A stretch of 64,000 nucleotides of DNA from NCBI RefSeq assembly GCF_037479095.1, contig NZ_JBBGZW010000001.1:3720001-3784000 (forward strand), read 5' to 3'. The stretch is from Pantoea nemavictus (GTDB lineage: Bacteria > Pseudomonadota > Gammaproteobacteria > Enterobacterales > Enterobacteriaceae). A model generated the notes under the pieces. The model made no database searches. It saw only the letters and a program-made list of their open reading frames with translations, and had not been told where the DNA came from. The translations under genes were made by a program, and so were the position numbers. Shown piece after piece: positions 48,908-57,858 of this stretch (positions are counted from its first letter, which is position 1; every line of letters starts with the position of its first letter).

Positions 48908-49893
48908 ACTGGTATCCGTGGCTGAATCAGCCTTATCGACAGATCATCGCGCGTCATCAAAGTGGTCAGGCACATCACGCCTTGCTGGTACAGGCCATTG
49001 AAGGCATGGGCGATGATGCTCTGATATGGGGCGTAAGCCGTTGGTTGATGTGTTTGCAGCCGGAAGGGCTGAAAAGCTGTGGGCACTGCCACGGCTGCCA
49101 ACTGATGCAGGCGCACACGCATCCGGATTGGTATCGCCTTGAAGCGGAGAAGGGCAAGTCTTCGCTCGGCATTGACGCGGTGCGCGATGTTACTGAAAAG
49201 CTTTACCATTTCGCCCAGCAGGGCGGCGCGAAGATCGTCTGGTTGCCCGACGCGTCACAGCTGACCGAAGCCGCTGCCAATGCGTTATTGAAAACGCTGG
49301 AAGAGCCACCGGCCAACTGTTGGTTTTTCCTCAGCGTGCGCGAGCCTTCGCGATTGCTGGCCACGCTACGCAGTCGCTGCATGACGTGGCATCTGTCGCC
49401 GCCGGAAGAGGCTCTGAGTTTGCAATGGTTGCAAAAACAGCAGCCGCAGCCGGAAGCTAAACTGCGTGCAGCCTTGCGCTTGAGTAATGGCGCACCTGCG
49501 GCCGCGTTGACGCTATTACAGCCTGAACGCTGGCAGGCACGTGAAACGCTGTGTGAGACGCTGATCAAAGCGCTTAACGGCGATGTGCTGCAACTGCTGC
49601 CCGCGCTGAACAGCGAGGATGTCGCCGAGCGTCTTAGTTGGTTGATTTCGCTGCTGGTTGATGCAATGAAAGTGCAGCAGGGCGCGAGTCACTGGCTAAG
49701 TAACGGCGATCGTCCCGATGTGGTTACGCAACTGGCGCAGCAAATGAATAGCAGCTCGCTGAACAGCAGCGCGCAGCAGTGGATGCAATGCCGCGATCAA
49801 CTGCTGCATGTAGCCGCGCTCAACCGTGAATTAATGCTCACCGATCGTTTACTCGCCTGGGGACGTTTACTCTCACCAGCAGTCGTCGGCTAA
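48904..49893 (+). CDS. holB: DNA polymerase III subunit delta'
   Basis: HolB is the delta-prime subunit of the clamp loader. The 329-residue product (E. coli 334) has an AAA+ core without a working P-loop, as in E. coli delta-prime. The zinc module C-x8-C-x2-C-x2-C is visible ([16 protein letters not shown], about 48-65), as is the SRC arginine-finger motif ([12 protein letters not shown], about 152-163). It overlaps tmk by 4 nt and is followed after 17 nt by ycfH. Confidence 0.95.
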   Translation: MNWYPWLNQPYRQIIARHQSGQAHHALLVQAIEGMGDDALIWGVSRWLMCLQPEGLKSCGHCHGCQLMQAHTHPDWYRLEAEKGKSSLGIDAVRDVTEKLYHFAQQGGAKIVWLPDASQLTEAAANALLKTLEEPPANCWFFLSVREPSRLLATLRSRCMTWHLSPPEEALSLQWLQKQQPQPEAKLRAALRLSNGAPAAALTLLQPERWQARETLCETLIKALNGDVLQLLPALNSEDVAERLSWLISLLVDAMKVQQGASHWLSNGDRPDVVTQLAQQMNSSSLNSSAQQWMQCRDQLLHVAALNRELMLTDRLLAWGRLLSPAVVG

Positions 49894-49910
49894 GCGAAAA
49901 AGAGATTTCT

Positions 49911-50702
49911 ATGTTTATTGTCGATTCACACTGCCATCTTGATGGCCTTGATTACGAAAAACATCATCGCGATCTGGATGATGTCATCGCAAAAGCCGCC
50001 GCGCGCGATGTGAAGTTTATGCTCGCGATCGCCACCACCTTGCCGGATTACTACAAAATCAAACAGCTGGTTGGCGACCGTGAAAACATTGCGTTGGCCT
50101 GTGGCGTACATCCTCTGAATCAGGAGGCGCCGTACGACGTTGAAGAGTTTCGTCGCCTGGCCGCGGAGGATAGCGTCGTGGCGCTGGGTGAAACCGGGCT
50201 GGATTACTTCTATCAGCAGGAAACTAAAGCGCAGCAGCAAGCCTCGTTCCGCGAGCACATTCGCACCGGCATCGCACTGAATAAACCGATTATTGTGCAT
50301 ACGCGCGATGCGCGTGAGGATACGCTGGCGATTTTGCGTGAAGAGCAGGTAGAAAAATGTGGTGGCGTGCTGCACTGCTTCACTGAAGATAAGGAAACCG
50401 CGGCCAAGCTGCTGGATCTCGGCTTTTATATCTCTTTCTCCGGCATTTTAACGTTCCGCAACGCCGAGCAGATCCGCGATGCGGCGCGCTATGTGCCGCT
50501 GGATCGTATGCTGGTGGAGACGGATTCACCCTATCTGGCGCCGGTGCCGCATCGTGGTAAAGAAAACCAGCCCGCATTTACCCGCGATGTTGCGGACTAC
50601 ATGGCGGTGTTAAAAGGTGTCGATATTGAGACGCTGGCCGCAGCCACCACGGAAAATTTCTCCCGCCTGTTCCATATCCCAATGAGCCGTCTCGGCTGCT
50701 AA
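49911..50702 (+). CDS. ycfH: TatD-family metal-dependent hydrolase YcfH
   Basis: YcfH is a predicted metal-dependent DNase or hydrolase of the TatD family; its cellular substrate is not fixed. The 263-residue product has the TIM-barrel metal motifs: FIVDSHCHLDGL (H-x-H, 2-13), VALGETGLDYFY, PIIVHTRDA, VLHCFTED and VETDSPYLAPVPHRGKENQP. E. coli YcfH has 265. It ends the holB operon before the ptsG regulatory region. Confidence 0.94.
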   Translation: MFIVDSHCHLDGLDYEKHHRDLDDVIAKAAARDVKFMLAIATTLPDYYKIKQLVGDRENIALACGVHPLNQEAPYDVEEFRRLAAEDSVVALGETGLDYFYQQETKAQQQASFREHIRTGIALNKPIIVHTRDAREDTLAILREEQVEKCGGVLHCFTEDKETAAKLLDLGFYISFSGILTFRNAEQIRDAARYVPLDRMLVETDSPYLAPVPHRGKENQPAFTRDVADYMAVLKGVDIETLAAATTENFSRLFHIPMSRLGC

Positions 50703-50840
50703 CTGCTTTATTTCAAACACTGTAATTAATCACAAATCATACAGCTGCACTGCGTCTTCATCGACGCAGGCAGTGTTTTATTGCTGTTTATTAGCTCAAG
50801 TCAGTAAGAAATGACTGAAAGGACAGGCCTAGCCTTAGCG

Positions 50841-50862
50841 AAATGTGATGGCCGTCAATTTA
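50841..50862. promoter_or_regulatory. CRP-like site upstream of ptsG
   Basis: TGTGA-TGGCCG-TCAAT (50844-50859) within AT-rich flanks fits TGTGA-N6-TCACA with the left half exact. It is about 130-148 bp upstream of the ptsG ATG. CRP activates ptsG in E. coli. Confidence 0.65.
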
Positions 50863-50874
50863 ACAATTAGCGAT

Positions 50875-50896
50875 TTATTTTACTCTTCGTAATAAA
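50875..50896. promoter_or_regulatory. Mlc-like operator of ptsG
   Basis: TTATTTTACTC-TTC-GTAATAAA closely resembles the E. coli ptsG Mlc operator, a partial palindrome with TTATTTTAC and GTAATAAA arms. It should overlap the ptsG promoter or start point. The hairpin GACGCTCAGCGTC follows at 50903-50915. Confidence 0.7.
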
Positions 50897-50966
50897 TCAA
50901 AAGACGCTCAGCGTCACCCCGGCGAAGGATCCTCCCCCTGAGCCATGCGCACTGCGCAAAAAAATT

Positions 50967-50985
50967 GCACTCATACTCAGGAGTT
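50967..50985 (+). promoter_or_regulatory. SgrS-pairing / ribosome binding site of ptsG
   Basis: GCACTCATACTCAGGAGTTT covers the Shine-Dalgarno (AGGAG, 50979-50983) and keeps the CATACTCAGGAG stretch that pairs with the small RNA SgrS in E. coli. This suggests post-transcriptional shut-off under sugar-phosphate stress; sgrS itself is not in the window. Confidence 0.6.
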
Positions 50986-50988
50986 TCT

Positions 50989-52422
50989 ATGTTCAAGAAC
51001 GCATTTGCGAACCTGCAGAAAGTAGGTAAATCGCTGATGTTGCCGGTATCGGTTCTGCCGATTGCCGGTATTTTGTTAGGTGTTGGTTCTGCAAACTTTA
51101 GCTGGCTGCCGGAAGTGGTTTCCCACGTAATGGCCGAAGCGGGTGGTTCGGTATTTGCCAATATGCCGCTGATCTTTGCGATTGGTGTAGCGCTCGGCTT
51201 TACCAATAACGACGGCGTTTCAGCGCTGGCGGCTGTGGTTGCTTACGGCATCATGGTGAAAACCATGGCGGTGGTCGCGCCACTGGTGCTGCATATCTCG
51301 GCTGCGGAAATCGAAGCTAAGCATCTGGCAGATACCGGTGTGCTCGGCGGGATTATTGCCGGCTCGATTGCTGCCTATATGTTTAATCGCTTCTACCGCA
51401 TCAAGCTACCTGAGTATCTCGGCTTCTTTGCGGGCAAGCGCTTTGTGCCGATCATCTCGGGCCTGGCGGCGATTTTCACCGGTGTGGTGCTGTCGTTCAT
51501 CTGGCCACCAATCGGTACCGCGATTCAGGACTTCTCGCAGTGGGCAGCCTATCAAAACCCGGTGGTCGCCTTTGGACTGTACGGTCTGATTGAGCGTTCG
51601 CTGGTGCCGTTTGGTCTGCATCACATCTGGAACGTTCCTTTCCAGATGCAGATAGGTGAATTCACCAATGCGGCAGGTCAGGTATTCCACGGTGATATTC
51701 CGCGCTACATGGCGGGCGACCCAACCGCAGGCAAACTGTCTGGCGGCTTCCTGTTCAAAATGTATGGTCTGCCAGCCGCTGCTATCGCGATTTGGCACTC
51801 GGCTAAACCAGAAAACCGCGCCAAAGTGGGCGGCATCATGATCTCGGCCGCGCTGACCTCGTTCCTGACCGGTATTACCGAACCGATCGAGTTCGCCTTC
51901 ATGTTCGTCGCGCCGATTCTGTATGTGATCCACGCGATTCTGGCAGGTCTGGCATTCCCAATCTGTATTCTGCTCGGTATGCGTGACGGCACCAGTTTCT
52001 CACACGGTTTGATCGACTTTATCGTGCTGAGCGGCAACAGCAGCAAAATCTGGCTGTTCCCGATTGTCGGCATCATTTACGGCCTGATTTACTACACCGT
52101 ATTCCGTTTCCTGATTGTGAAACTGAACCTGAAAACACCTGGCCGCGAGGACACTGCAATGGAGCAGAGCAGCGCAACCGGCAGCGAAATGGCGGGCAAA
52201 CTGGTTACCGCGTTTGGTGGTAAAGAGAACATCACTAATCTGGATGCCTGCATTACCCGTCTGCGCGTGAGCGTGGCGGATGTGGGTAAAGTGGATCAAG
52301 CTGAATTGAAAACGCTGGGTGCACGTGGCGTCGTGGTGGCAGGTTCAGGCGTTCAGGCAATTTTCGGTACTAAGTCCGATAACCTGAAAACCGAAATGGA
52401 TGACTATATCCGCAGTATGTAA
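50989..52422 (+). CDS. ptsG: PTS glucose-specific EIICB component
   Basis: PtsG imports and phosphorylates glucose in the phosphotransferase system. The 477 residues equal the E. coli protein. The EIIC membrane domain (about 1-385) includes [46 protein letters not shown] and the GITEPIEF motif. The EIIB domain carries the phosphocysteine in [14 protein letters not shown] (Cys421). ATG 50989 follows AGGAG; reading back to 50965 only adds leader. CRP-, Mlc- and SgrS-like signals precede it. Confidence 0.98.
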   Translation: MFKNAFANLQKVGKSLMLPVSVLPIAGILLGVGSANFSWLPEVVSHVMAEAGGSVFANMPLIFAIGVALGFTNNDGVSALAAVVAYGIMVKTMAVVAPLVLHISAAEIEAKHLADTGVLGGIIAGSIAAYMFNRFYRIKLPEYLGFFAGKRFVPIISGLAAIFTGVVLSFIWPPIGTAIQDFSQWAAYQNPVVAFGLYGLIERSLVPFGLHHIWNVPFQMQIGEFTNAAGQVFHGDIPRYMAGDPTAGKLSGGFLFKMYGLPAAAIAIWHSAKPENRAKVGGIMISAALTSFLTGITEPIEFAFMFVAPILYVIHAILAGLAFPICILLGMRDGTSFSHGLIDFIVLSGNSSKIWLFPIVGIIYGLIYYTVFRFLIVKLNLKTPGREDTAMEQSSATGSEMAGKLVTAFGGKENITNLDACITRLRVSVADVGKVDQAELKTLGARGVVVAGSGVQAIFGTKSDNLKTEMDDYIRSM

Positions 52423-52444
52423 CCTAAGTTGGTGGGCAGAGCCG

Positions 52445-52555
52445 GTGCGATGAAGCGGCGTCAGATCGTAAAGACGCCATAAACCATCCCTGGGGCTCGC
52501 CCCAAGCCATCCATGGCTTGGGATGCTTTACTCCTCTGCCGCCGCTTCAACGCAC
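52445..52555. repeat. 111-bp inverted-repeat element after ptsG
   Basis: The ends match as inverted repeats: GTGCGATGAAGCGGCG (52445-52460) against CGCCGCTTCAACGCAC (52540-52555), 15 of 16 pairs. Inside are AAACCATCCC / GGGATGCTTT (52481-52490 / 52520-52529), TGGGG-CTCG-CCCCA (52491-52504) and CCAAGCCAT-CC-ATGGCTTGG (52502-52521). There is no coding sequence. It looks like an intergenic repeat or small mobile element and precedes, but is distinct from, the ptsG terminator. Confidence 0.65.
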
Positions 52556-52571
52556 TTTAATTTCGGTGCCT

Positions 52572-52600
52572 AAAAATGCCCTCCAATGAGGGCATTTTTT
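52572..52600. terminator. Bidirectional terminator of ptsG and the GH105 operon
   Basis: AAAAATGCCCTC-CAAT-GAGGGCATTTTTT, T-rich on both strands, between the convergent ptsG and GH105 gene (stop at 52602). Confidence 0.88.
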
Positions 52601-52601
52601 A

Positions 52602-53741
52602 TTATAAGTAGACCCGCAAATACTCCGTCAAACACAGCAGCGCCATTGCCTGGCCATAAGGCATCGAGGTAAGCGGTATCTGGCGGTAATACTCTAGATC
52701 GCTGCCCATTGCCGTGCCGAACGATACCTGCTTCAACTCCCCATCCTGGTCGATATTGCCGATTACCCCGCGCAACGCTTTCTCCGCCATGGGGAGATAT
52801 TTTGCGGAGAGATAATGTTTGCGCACCGCCTTGAGAATGCCGTAGGCGAAACCGGCGGTAGCAGAGGCTTCAGGGTAGCTGTTGGGATCGTCGAGCAAGG
52901 TATGCCACAAACCGCTGCTGTGCTGACAACTGCTCAGTGCCTTCACCTGACTCTCCAGCACCTGCTGCAGGAAACGGCGCGTTGCATGCTGTTGAGGCCA
53001 GTTCATCATTTCGAGAAAATCAGGGATCACGATGGTGAGCCAGCTGTTGCCACGCGCCCAACGTGCGTTGGCAAAATTGTGTCGCCCGTCAAACGTCCAG
53101 CCGTGGAACCACAAACCGGTTTGGCGATCCATCAAATATTGGGTATGAATCAGGAACTGATAGCTGGCTTCCTCCACAAACTCTGGGCGATCGAGCAGCT
53201 GACCAATCTTCGCCAGCGCCATCACGCTCATCATTAGCGTATCGTCCCACAGCTGTTGGGTATTTTCGTTGTTATAGACGATGTGCTGCAAGCCGCCTTG
53301 CTCGGTGCGTGGCATCTCATACATTACCCATTCTGCCCAACGCTCCAGCACTGGCCGCCATGCCGCATTTCGCGTCTCTTCATAACGGTAGGCCAGCGTC
53401 AAAAACGGACAAACCGTATTGACGTTCTTGGTCGGCGTACCTTCCGCCAACCGCGTACTGAACCAGTCATCAATAATCTTCAACGTCGCCTGATCGCCGG
53501 TTTGTTGATAATAGTGCAGCATGCCGTATAGACCGATGCCATGCGTCCACTCCCAACCGGCCCAGCCTTTAGTATCGATCACCCGCCCATCGTCAAGGCG
53601 CAGCAAAAACTCACCGCTATGGTCGGTAATATTCACCAGATTCTGCGTGAGCTGATGAATCAACTGCACCAGTTCGGTTCGTGGCAACAGATACTCAGGT
53701 TGACGTAGCAATGCGCTGTGCTTTACAGGAAATACAGTCAT
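52602..53741 (-). CDS. GH105 unsaturated rhamnogalacturonyl / glucuronyl hydrolase
   Basis: This is a glycoside hydrolase of family 105 (YteR/YesR type), which removes the unsaturated uronic acid from the end of oligosaccharides left by pectin or rhamnogalacturonan lyases. The 379-residue product is an alpha/alpha-barrel with GWAGWEWTHGIGLYGM (about 59-74), the family DD motif WDDTLMMS (Asp166/Asp167, likely the catalytic acid), WFHGWTFDG, FANARWARGNSWLTI and a YPEASATAGFAYGI segment. It has no signal peptide, so it acts in the cytosol on imported sugars. It overlaps the upstream transporter by 4 nt, and a KdgR-like box stands before the operon. The exact substrate (rhamnogalacturonide or other uronide) is not proven. 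Confidence 0.88.
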   Translation of the reverse strand: MTVFPVKHSALLRQPEYLLPRTELVQLIHQLTQNLVNITDHSGEFLLRLDDGRVIDTKGWAGWEWTHGIGLYGMLHYYQQTGDQATLKIIDDWFSTRLAEGTPTKNVNTVCPFLTLAYRYEETRNAAWRPVLERWAEWVMYEMPRTEQGGLQHIVYNNENTQQLWDDTLMMSVMALAKIGQLLDRPEFVEEASYQFLIHTQYLMDRQTGLWFHGWTFDGRHNFANARWARGNSWLTIVIPDFLEMMNWPQQHATRRFLQQVLESQVKALSSCQHSSGLWHTLLDDPNSYPEASATAGFAYGILKAVRKHYLSAKYLPMAEKALRGVIGNIDQDGELKQVSFGTAMGSDLEYYRQIPLTSMPYGQAMALLCLTEYLRVYL

Positions 53742-55345
53742 GGTTCATTCCTATCATTAATCAGGGTAGTAGGTAGAGAAGGTAAAGATCGCGGCTGGCT
53801 CGGCAGCGGCGGCGCAGCCGCTTTATGCCGATTGAGATAACCGACGTTGTTATTGCCCCACAGATTTTCATACGGCATGCCCGCCAGCATTTCGACGATG
53901 CCGCGCGCCTGTGGCGTAATGCGTTCAGGCACCACGCGTCCGGCTGCGCGCATCTTCAGCGTCTCTTCACGCAGCACGGTGTGAGTTTGCAGGTTGAGCT
54001 TGAAACGCAGTGAGATAATGAAGCCGCAGGCCAGCACGCAAAGGGTGCCAACGCTGAGAATCGCCAAAATGGTATGGCCGACGGCAGGTACCTGGGTGGT
54101 TTGGCCGGAGGAGAAACCGGCTAACTGTAATACGATGCCGACAAACATCACCGCACCCGCCTGCGACGCCTTACGCGTCAGCGTCATAATGCCGGCGAAG
54201 ATGCCTTCGCGACGCTGGCCGGTAATCACTTCATCGACGTCAGCAATATAGGTGTAGGTGTTCCACGGCACATAATTGATGCCGCCGCGACCAAGGCCGG
54301 CAAGGCCTGAAATCAGTACCAGCAGCGTGAAGTTGTCGTTCATGCCGGCGTACCACAAGCCAGCGTAGGAGAGGGCGCTGAGACCGAACAGTACGACCAC
54401 CATGCGATAGGCGGGGGCGGGTCCAAGGCGGATACACAGCGGAATCATCGCCATCACCGCAATAAACTGCATCACCGCCATGGTGCCCATCAGATTGGAC
54501 GCGATTTGGGCACTTTGCATCAACACAAACACCACATACCAGGTGAAAACCGCGTTGAACACGTCCTGCGCAATATAGCCGCCAAGATACATCCCAAGAT
54601 GCTGACGAAAAATGCGAATGCGCAGCGTTGAGGCCAGCTCGGTGTAGAGGCGTTTCAGGCTCTGCATCAGCGTTAGCTGTGATTTCTCCTGCTCTGCACG
54701 ACGTGATTCGGCAGAGAAATCGTCTGGATCGCGCTCCCAGGTAAACAGCCACACCAGCGTTAACACCAGCGCACAAATTACCGAGAACACCAGGCTGGCG
54801 TAGAAGAAGGAGATAGGATTTTCTTTGCCAAACCAGCCAATCAACACGCCCGGCAGGAATGCCGCCAGAATGGCCGAGAGTTGCGCCAGGCCAATACGCG
54901 CGCCGGAGAAGCGGGTTTTCTGTTTGAAATCGTCGGTCATCTCCGGTACCAGCGTTTCATAAGGCACCAGGATCATGGTGTAGACCATATCGAACAGCAG
55001 ATAGGTCAGCAGATACCACCAGAAACTCATGTCGCCAACCCACATCAGGCTGTAGCTGAACACACAAGGGATGCCGAGCAGGATAAAGAACTTGCGGCGG
55101 CCAAAACGTTTGCCAAGCCAGGTTGAACCGAAGTTATCGGTCAGGAATCCCATCAGCGGGCTTACGACCGCATCCAGCACGCGGGCGGCGGCAAAAATGA
55201 AGGTGGCCTGAATCGGCGAGAGCCCGCAAAAGGTGGTGTAGAAGTAGAGCAGCCAGGCGGCAGTCAGCGCCGTGGTGCCTGCACCGAGGAAATCCCCGGA
55301 ACCATAGGCCAGATAATGGCCCAGGCCAATCTTACGAGAGCGCAT
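53738..55345 (-). CDS. GPH-family sugar:cation symporter, likely oligo-uronide uptake
   Basis: This is a glycoside-pentoside-hexuronide (GPH) family transporter. Its 535 residues form about twelve helices with the family signatures LAYGSGDFLGAGTTAL, ARVLDAVVSPLMGFLTDNFGSTWLGKRFGRRKFFILLG (about 52-88) and VPYETLVPEMTDDFKQKTRFSGAR, plus an unusually long, proline-rich cytosolic C-tail. Related proteins such as TogT of Dickeya import oligogalacturonides; the partnership with GH105 and the KdgR box support pectin oligomer uptake, though the substrate is inferred. The Shine-Dalgarno AAGGAG is 8 nt before the ATG. E. coli has fhuE in this slot. Confidence 0.85.
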   Translation of the reverse strand: MRSRKIGLGHYLAYGSGDFLGAGTTALTAAWLLYFYTTFCGLSPIQATFIFAAARVLDAVVSPLMGFLTDNFGSTWLGKRFGRRKFFILLGIPCVFSYSLMWVGDMSFWWYLLTYLLFDMVYTMILVPYETLVPEMTDDFKQKTRFSGARIGLAQLSAILAAFLPGVLIGWFGKENPISFFYASLVFSVICALVLTLVWLFTWERDPDDFSAESRRAEQEKSQLTLMQSLKRLYTELASTLRIRIFRQHLGMYLGGYIAQDVFNAVFTWYVVFVLMQSAQIASNLMGTMAVMQFIAVMAMIPLCIRLGPAPAYRMVVVLFGLSALSYAGLWYAGMNDNFTLLVLISGLAGLGRGGINYVPWNTYTYIADVDEVITGQRREGIFAGIMTLTRKASQAGAVMFVGIVLQLAGFSSGQTTQVPAVGHTILAILSVGTLCVLACGFIISLRFKLNLQTHTVLREETLKMRAAGRVVPERITPQARGIVEMLAGMPYENLWGNNNVGYLNRHKAAAPPLPSQPRSLPSLPTTLINDRNEP

Positions 55346-55700
55346 GGCAGGTTCTCCTTGAATTAGTCGGTAAACACATCCCTCATCACTCCGTACAACT
55401 TGCTCGGATTGGATTGAAAGTAGAGCGGCTTAAGCCGGCAAACCTTCGTGATTTCGCAATGCTTTAAAACGTCGTGGCAAAATCACAAAGAAAATGGCGT
55501 GATATCTCTAATTTATAAAACAGCGTTTCATTTTTGTGGTTAATCAGATGTGAGAAATGCGAGGTGCAGCACAGGGCAGGCAAAATGACAAAACGGCGTA
55601 AACGCAGCCATTTAATGCAGGAATTGTGGTCCTGAGGTTGAAAGAAATGGAATTCCTCACGCATACTGCCTGACTGAACTCAGGCTTAAGGAAATGCACC
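55346..55700. promoter_or_regulatory. Transporter/hinT divergent regulatory region
   Basis: These 355 bp hold no gene. They contain the transporter promoter with a KdgR-like box, and on the right the hinT promoter region. The hinT Shine-Dalgarno-like AAGGA (55688-55692) lies 8 nt before its ATG. No convincing CRP site is seen. Confidence 0.6.
55514..55532. promoter_or_regulatory. KdgR-like operator
   Basis: TATAAAACAGCGTTTCATT fits the KdgR consensus AATRAAAYRNYRTTTYATT at 18 of 19 positions. It lies about 170 bp upstream of the transporter start. KdgR is the repressor of pectin catabolism in soft-rot enterobacteria. Confidence 0.72.
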
Positions 55701-56051
55701 ATGGCTGAAGAAACCATTTTCAGTAAAATCATCCGTCGCGAGATTCCCGCCGACGTGGTTTATCAGGACGAACTGGTCACCGCCTTCCGCGATATCGCGC
55801 CCAAAGCGCCTACCCATATTCTGATCATTCCTAACGTATTGATTCCTACCGCCAATGATGTGCAGGCTGCGCATGAGCAGGCGCTGGGCCGCATGATCAC
55901 CGTGGCGGCAAAAATTGCCCGTGATGAAGGCATTGCAGAAGATGGCTATCGCCTGATCATGAACTGTAATAGTCATGGCGGTCAGGAGGTTTATCACATC
56001 CATATGCACCTGGTCGGCGGTCAGCCGCTGGGCCCGATGTTGGCCATCTAA
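55701..56051 (+). CDS. hinT: Purine nucleoside phosphoramidase HinT
   Basis: HinT is a histidine-triad hydrolase of adenosine phosphoramidates. The 116-residue product has the HIT motif HIHMHLVGG near the end and the usual start [22 protein letters not shown]. It agrees with E. coli HinT (119). It is followed by ycfL (17-nt gap), beginning the hinT-ycfL-lpoB-thiK-nagZ run. Confidence 0.96.
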   Translation: MAEETIFSKIIRREIPADVVYQDELVTAFRDIAPKAPTHILIIPNVLIPTANDVQAAHEQALGRMITVAAKIARDEGIAEDGYRLIMNCNSHGGQEVYHIHMHLVGGQPLGPMLAI

Positions 56052-56068
56052 CTCAGGCGGATAATGTG

Positions 56069-56434
56069 ATGCGTCAATGGCTGAGTGGCTTGCTGTTGCT
56101 GACCCTTGCGGGTTGCAGCAGCGATAAGCCGATGATTAATACTTCGCAGTCGCTGGTGATGGAGTCGGCGGTGCTGTCAGCAGGCATCATTACCGATGAT
56201 CCAACGTTGACTGAACAAGATGGTCAGCAGCGTGCCATGAGCGTGTTGTACAACCAGCGTGAAACGCCGGTAAAAGTGCACTATCGTTTCTATTGGTACG
56301 ACGACAAAGGATTGGAAATTACGCCAGAAGAGCCGGCACAGAGCCAAATCGTACCGGCGCATGGCAGCGTAGAAGTGGCCTCGCAAATGGGCAATCCGAC
56401 CGCCAGTAAGGTGCGTCTCTATCTTTATCTTTGA
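56069..56434 (+). CDS. ycfL: YcfL family lipoprotein
   Basis: This small predicted lipoprotein of the DUF1425 family has no known activity. Its 121 residues start with a lipoprotein signal ending LLLLTLAGC (Cys16), then SSDKPMINTSQSLVMESAVL. The C-terminus is a beta-rich fold (ETPVKVHYRFYWYDDKGLEI). ATG 56069 is taken; a GTG one codon upstream is possible. It lies 10 nt before lpoB, which also encodes a lipoprotein, and both are conserved neighbours in enterics. Confidence 0.9.
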   Translation: MRQWLSGLLLLTLAGCSSDKPMINTSQSLVMESAVLSAGIITDDPTLTEQDGQQRAMSVLYNQRETPVKVHYRFYWYDDKGLEITPEEPAQSQIVPAHGSVEVASQMGNPTASKVRLYLYL

Positions 56435-56444
56435 GGAGTAAGCT

Positions 56445-57041
56445 GTGATTCGCAGTGTAAAACGTTCGGGCGCGCTGTTGTTTGCGCTAATGCTCACCGG
56501 TTGTGTGGTGCAACAACAGACGCCGGCACCGGTTGAACCGACGCAGCCAACCCCGCCAACCCAGCCGGTAGAACCGCCGACGCAGCCAGTGCCGCCGCCG
56601 CAAACCGTGCCACAGCCGCCAAAGCTGAAAACCATTAACTGGGATGCCAGCGTGCAGCCGCTGGTCGGCAAGATGGTGCAATCATCCGGTGTGAATCCAG
56701 GCAGCGTGCTGCTGGTGGACCGCATTAAAAACAGCACCAACGGATCGTTGCAGACCGACAAGGCCACCGACGCGATTCAGAACGCCCTGGCTAACAACGG
56801 TAAATTCACCCTGATCACCCCAGAACAGCTGGCGCAGGCCAAGCAGACGCTGGGCTTGTCGCCGGATGACAGTCTGAACTCGCGCAGCAAAGCGATTGGC
56901 CTGGCACGTAACGTCAACGCGCAGTATGTGCTGTACAGCAATGCGCAGGGCGATGTGAAAGCACCCACGCTGCAAATGCAGCTGATGTTGGTGCAGACCG
57001 GTGAAATCATCTGGTCAGGAAACGGTGTTGCTCAACCCTGA
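56445..57041 (+). CDS. lpoB: Penicillin-binding protein activator LpoB
   Basis: LpoB is an outer-membrane lipoprotein that reaches through the wall to stimulate PBP1B. The 198-residue product has a lipobox ending LMLTGC (Cys20), a Pro/Thr/Gln-rich spacer (about 25-60) and a globular C-terminal domain (NWDASVQPLVGKM...VLLVDRIKNSTNGSLQTDKATDAIQNAL). It starts at GTG 56445, with AGGAG 7 nt upstream. The spacer here is slightly shorter than in E. coli (213 residues overall). Confidence 0.95.
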   Translation: MIRSVKRSGALLFALMLTGCVVQQQTPAPVEPTQPTPPTQPVEPPTQPVPPPQTVPQPPKLKTINWDASVQPLVGKMVQSSGVNPGSVLLVDRIKNSTNGSLQTDKATDAIQNALANNGKFTLITPEQLAQAKQTLGLSPDDSLNSRSKAIGLARNVNAQYVLYSNAQGDVKAPTLQMQLMLVQTGEIIWSGNGVAQP

Positions 57042-57843
57042 TCCTCAGCTGCAAAACATGATTCAGCAACAATGGCCGACGGCGCAAGCTGCCGGTCATT
57101 TTTTCGCGCAGCCGGGACTGAGCGGACAAAGCGTGCGCGTGCAAACCGAGCAGGGCGAGCTGCTGGCGCGTCGTGCGCCGCCGCAGCCGATTCCGTTTGT
57201 CGATCGCCAACGCGAATACCGTGTGCTGCGCCAGCTGCGTCATGCGCAACTGGGGCCGCAGCCGTTGGCGTGGCACGATCCGTGGCTGCTACAGAGCTGG
57301 TTACCGGGCGAGGTGCTCACGCCCGCGCAGTTTAATGCGCAGCGCGAGGCCATTCTGGCGCTGCTGCAGCGTCTGCATCAACAGCCGCTCACCGGCTACC
57401 GTTTACGTTTAGCGCCGCTGCTGCAGCGTTACTGGCAGCTCTGTCGTCAGCGTCACTGGCGCTGGCAGCGTCGGCTGCAACGCTTATTACAGCAGGGCGA
57501 GCCGCAGCCGCTGCGCCTTGCGCCTCTGCATATGGACGTGCATGCCGGCAACCTGGTCGCCACACCCACGGGTTTACGCCTGATCGACTGGGAATATGCC
57601 GCCGACGGCGATGTGGCGCTGGAACTGGCGGCAGTTTGCGCGGTTGATGGTGATATGCGCCCGGCGTGGATTGCCGGTTACGCCGCGCACGCGCAGCTTG
57701 ATGAGCGGGCACTGGCGCGCCAGATGCAGCGCTGGCAGCCGTGGCTGCAACTGCTGATGGCCAGCTGGTACCAGCTGCGGGCCGAGCAGAGTCAGGATGA
57801 AACATTACAACAGCTGGCGCAGGCCAGCTGGCATGACCTTTAA
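57025..57843 (+). CDS. thiK: Thiamine kinase
   Basis: ThiK phosphorylates thiamine to thiamine phosphate in salvage. The 272-residue product is a choline-kinase-like phosphotransferase with the catalytic loop PLHMDVHAGNLV (H-x-D-x4-N, about 170-181) and the metal motif LIDWEYAADGD. GTG 57025 is chosen because AGGA lies 4 nt upstream; it overlaps the lpoB end by 17 nt. An ATG at 57058 is an alternative start. The N-terminal half is divergent and Gln/Arg/Leu-rich compared with E. coli, but the catalytic half is clear. Confidence 0.88.
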   Translation: MLLNPDPQLQNMIQQQWPTAQAAGHFFAQPGLSGQSVRVQTEQGELLARRAPPQPIPFVDRQREYRVLRQLRHAQLGPQPLAWHDPWLLQSWLPGEVLTPAQFNAQREAILALLQRLHQQPLTGYRLRLAPLLQRYWQLCRQRHWRWQRRLQRLLQQGEPQPLRLAPLHMDVHAGNLVATPTGLRLIDWEYAADGDVALELAAVCAVDGDMRPAWIAGYAAHAQLDERALARQMQRWQPWLQLLMASWYQLRAEQSQDETLQQLAQASWHDL

Positions 57844-57858
57844 CCTAGGATTTTAATC

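Noticed and set aside
55440..55560. CRP site in the transporter/hinT region
   Set aside because: Only isolated TGTG or TCACA half-sites are seen, not in proper inverted spacing.
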